From the NCBI GenBank assembly GCA_045603305.1, contig JAZULV010000054.1:1-8392 (forward strand): a stretch of 8,392 bases of DNA, read 5' to 3'. This stretch comes from JAFRXK01 sp045603305 (GTDB taxonomy: Bacteria; Bacillota; Clostridia; Lachnospirales; Lachnospiraceae). Positions 7,391 to 8,392 of this stretch are shown here, piece after piece. Made by a program: the position numbers and the translations under genes. How positions within the stretch are numbered: the stretch's first letter is position 1; every line of letters starts with the position of its first letter. The notes under the pieces are model-generated. The model was not told where the DNA came from, did no database searches, and saw only the letters and a program-made list of their open reading frames with translations.

Positions 7391-7406
7391 GTATTCCACA
7401 GAATAC
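7391..7406. other. Small perfect stem-loop abutting the main terminator
   Basis: GTATTC (7391-7396) and GAATAC (7401-7406) form a 6-bp stem with the loop CACA. It ends exactly where the next hairpin starts (7407), so the two could stack coaxially in RNA. As DNA it could also be a small dyad binding site. Confidence 0.4.
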
Positions 7407-7460
7407 AAAGCGAAAACCCTGGAGATACGGTACTCTCCGGGGTTTTGTTGCGCTTTTTTG
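7407..7460. terminator. Strong, probably bidirectional terminator between sod and the XRE regulator
   Basis: A 13-bp stem (one T-G wobble) pairs 7413-7425 (AAAACCCTGGAGA) with 7434-7446 (TCTCCGGGGTTTT) around an 8-nt loop. A lower stem AAAGCG (7407-7412) with CGCTTT (7451-7456) extends it across a GTTG bulge. On the plus strand a run of six T (7454-7459) follows. On the minus strand the hairpin is followed by TTTTCGCTTT-like sequence. It separates the convergent sod and XRE-regulator genes and can serve both. Confidence 0.85.
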
Positions 7461-7544
7461 CAGGGTGGCATCTGCCTTTGGCTGGCTGCCGGTTATTGGT
7501 TTCTATCCGGCTATTATATTTAATCTTTAGGATGTTTATTCATG
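7461..7544. other. Remainder of the convergent intergenic region
   Basis: Non-coding DNA downstream of the terminator. The only structure seen is a short inverted repeat, GCCGG (7488-7492) with CCGGC (7507-7511), and a few GGCTG/GGCA repeats. No T tract follows on the minus strand, so it is not called a terminator. No tRNA or attachment-site-like repeat was found. Confidence 0.3.
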
Positions 7545-7880
7545 CTACTGCATTTCCAGCAGTCTCTTAATAGCATCATGCATCTCAGGATGTTTTCGGT
7601 AGTTCTTAATTAATTCTTTTTCATTATCGCTTAAGATAAGCTGTTCCTTTTCGTTTTCTACATAACCGAAGGTTTCTAAAATATTCTCTATATTATATAT
7701 TTCACACAGAAGCATAAATGTATCTGCATCAGGCTGGGACTGACCGTTCTCCCAACCGTATATTGTCTTGGTTGCAGCACTGATATTATGATTTCTTAGA
7801 ATATCGGAAACTTCTGCAACAGATAATTTATTTAGCTTTCTGTAATATTTTAAATACATTGCGATTTTAGGATTTTTCAT
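7545..7880 (-). CDS. XRE-family helix-turn-helix transcriptional regulator, short repressor-like form
   Basis: A 111-residue DNA-binding protein of the Cro/C1 (XRE) type. The HTH fills about residues 2-62: LSVAEVSDILRNHNIS gives helices 2 and the turn, and TKTIYGWENGQSQPD is the recognition helix with the typical WExGxSxP ending. The C-terminal tail LSDNEKELIKNYRKHPEMHDAIKRLLEMQ is the type seen in prophage and island repressors, but there is no LexA/S24 self-cleavage domain, so RecA-induced cleavage is not expected. I chose ATG at 7880 over GTG at 7889: the GAGG (plus-strand CCTC 7889-7892) is 8 nt before ATG 7880, whereas the GTG lies inside that ribosome binding site. It is transcribed divergently from the small HTH gene and has a strong promoter whose -10 and -35 overlap small dyads, so autoregulation is likely. 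Targets are unknown. Confidence 0.88.
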   Translation of the reverse strand: MKNPKIAMYLKYYRKLNKLSVAEVSDILRNHNISAATKTIYGWENGQSQPDADTFMLLCEIYNIENILETFGYVENEKEQLILSDNEKELIKNYRKHPEMHDAIKRLLEMQ

Positions 7881-7899
7881 GCTGTTCACCTCAATTTGT

Positions 7900-7928
7900 A
7901 TAGTATATTAGAAGATTTTTGGTGTCAA
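7900..7928 (-). promoter_or_regulatory. Sigma-A-type promoter of the XRE regulator
   Basis: On the minus strand a perfect -35 TTGACA (plus TGTCAA, 7923-7928) is followed after 17 bp by TACTAT (7900-7905); TATACT (7902-7907) at 15 bp is an alternative -10. Transcription would start near 7893, leaving only about a dozen leader bases before the ATG. The -10 includes TATAGTATA (7899-7907), an odd-length palindrome. Confidence 0.75.
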
Positions 7929-7941
7929 GAAAGATTCGACA
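7923..7941. promoter_or_regulatory. Candidate operator dyad over the XRE regulator -35 box
   Basis: TGTC (7923-7926) and GACA (7938-7941) are inverted around 11 bp, and the left arm is part of the -35 box. Spacing of half-sites is plausible for an XRE dimer. Arms are short, so chance is possible. Confidence 0.3.
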
Positions 7942-7950
7942 GTAAATTAA

Positions 7951-7970
7951 AAGAAATAATTGATTTTCTT
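7951..7970. promoter_or_regulatory. Candidate operator dyad over the small HTH gene -35 box
   Basis: AAGAAA (7951-7956) and TTTCTT (7965-7970) are perfect 6-bp inverted arms around 8 bp that contain most of the -35 TTGATT (7960-7965). A bound regulator would block this promoter. The AT-rich composition raises the chance of coincidence. Confidence 0.35.
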
Positions 7971-7988
7971 AGGAAACAAGAATATAAT
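7960..7988 (+). promoter_or_regulatory. Sigma-A-type promoter of the small HTH gene
   Basis: TTGATT (7960-7965), 17 bp, then a perfect TATAAT (7983-7988). Transcription would start near 7995. The leader holds the near-palindrome GAAATTTAAAATTC (7997-8010). The -35 is 31 bp from that of the divergent XRE promoter. Confidence 0.75.
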
Positions 7989-8036
7989 AAATGGTAGAAA
8001 TTTAAAATTCTTAATAACACGGAATTGAGGATTGGT

Positions 8037-8237
8037 ATGGAATTGAAGAATAGAATTATAGAACATATGAAAGTATATGGTTTTGATGTCAAAAAAGTGT
8101 CGGAAGATACAGGTATAAGTATTGAGAGGCTTACAAAGGAGACGGATGCAGACATTGATGCAGATGATTTATGTGTATTGTGCGTTTATTTGAATGTAAA
8201 GCCGGAAGAGTTATACATAAAGAAAATTATTAAATAA
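8037..8237 (+). CDS. Small Cro/C1-type helix-turn-helix protein
   Basis: A 66-residue protein that is almost entirely one HTH domain. Residues about 2-60 follow the Cro/C1 pattern: KNRIIEHMKVYGFDVKKVSEDTGIS (helices 1-2 and turn), SIERLTKETDADIDADDL (helix 3 and the acidic linker) and LCVLCVYLNVKPEEL (helices 4-5). It is acidic for a DNA-binding protein and carries two cysteines in the LCVLCVYL core. ATG 8037 is chosen over the in-frame TTG at 8025 because GAGG (8027-8030) is 6 nt before the ATG and overlaps the TTG. It diverges from the XRE regulator, has its own good promoter and is followed 39 bp later by another plus-strand gene, so it likely heads an operon. Role as a Cro-like counterpart or transcriptional regulator of the downstream genes is inferred. 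Confidence 0.75.
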   Translation: MELKNRIIEHMKVYGFDVKKVSEDTGISIERLTKETDADIDADDLCVLCVYLNVKPEELYIKKIIK

Positions 8238-8276
8238 GACGGTGGATACAATTAGTTATAGAAAGAGGCGTTGGTG

Positions 8277-8392
8277 ATGAGTAAAGAGATATTAATTGAT
8301 AAGGAAGCATTGGAGATTATGAAACAACGTATTATTAAGCTCATAGCTGATGATATGCAAAATGATACGAATAAGTACAAGAAAAATGTAGA
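8277..8392 (+). CDS. Start of an unrecognised gene, cut by the window end
   Basis: ATG at 8277 is preceded by AGAGG (8264-8268) at 8-nt spacing; GTG 8274 in the same frame is a less likely start. The 38 visible codons (MSKEILIDKEALEIMKQRII and onward) stay open to the end of the window. The peptide is hydrophilic and lysine-, aspartate- and isoleucine-rich with predicted helical character; no signal peptide, membrane segment or known motif is visible. It probably shares a transcript with the small HTH gene 39 bp upstream. I do not recognise the family and assign no function. Confidence 0.7.
   Translation, partial: MSKEILIDKEALEIMKQRIIKLIADDMQNDTNKYKKNV

Noticed and set aside
7488..7511. Short GCCGG/CCGGC hairpin as a terminator for the XRE regulator
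   Set aside because: The stem is 5 bp with a long loop and no T tract on the minus strand; the stronger hairpin at 7407-7460 serves better.
7881..7889. GTG start giving three extra residues to the XRE regulator
   Set aside because: The GTG lies within the ribosome binding site that serves ATG 7880.
8025..8036. TTG start giving four extra residues to the small HTH protein
   Set aside because: The TTG overlaps the GAGG ribosome binding site that is correctly spaced for ATG 8037.
7925..8155. 76-codon open frame on the minus strand with hydrophobic content
   Set aside because: It overlaps both divergent promoters and the small HTH gene, whose start, promoter and domain are better supported.
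1..8392. CRISPR array, tRNA/rRNA genes, insertion sequence or integrase
   Set aside because: I read both strands for regularly spaced repeats, cloverleaf-type arms and transposase or recombinase motifs and saw none.

Overview
The window looks like chromosomal DNA from a low-GC anaerobic Firmicute, most likely a Lachnospiraceae-type gut or rumen Clostridium relative. This is inferred from the AT-rich composition, purine-rich GGAGG-type ribosome binding sites, short hairpin-plus-T-run terminators and the style of the proteins: a very large MacB-like ABC fusion, a HelD-type helicase, and a DUF362 ferredoxin-like protein. No RNA gene, IS element or CRISPR array was seen.

Layout. (1) 62-2998 (+): one large ABC transporter polypeptide, with an N-terminal ATPase fused to a four-helix MacB/FtsX-type permease that carries a very large extracytoplasmic domain. 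(2) 2999-3307: intergenic, with a small CGTAG repeat patch, a clear terminator and a candidate promoter/dyad for the next gene. (3) 3308-5356 (+): a HelD-like superfamily 1 ATPase predicted to act on RNA polymerase. Only 17 bp later comes 5374-6495 (+), a DUF362 protein with two 4Fe-4S clusters; the two are probably cotranscribed. (4) 6678-7295 (+): an Fe/Mn superoxide dismutase with an unusual active-site shell, preceded by a long hairpin in its 5' leader and followed by strong terminator structures. (5) 7545-8392: a different kind of DNA. A compact XRE-family regulator on the minus strand and a 66-residue HTH protein on the plus strand diverge from a shared 156-bp control region with two good sigma-A-type promoters. 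A third plus-strand gene then begins and runs off the window end.

Working together: the HelD-like protein, the Fe-S protein and the superoxide dismutase are compatible with a housekeeping/stress neighbourhood (transcription recycling, redox chemistry, oxygen tolerance), but only the first two are linked by operon-like spacing. The divergent regulator pair resembles a repressor/Cro-type switch and may mark the left edge of an accessory island whose payload lies beyond position 8392. No complete novel system can be claimed from this window; the most promising leads are the divergent switch with its cut-off third gene, the structured sod leader, and the altered active-site shell of the SOD.
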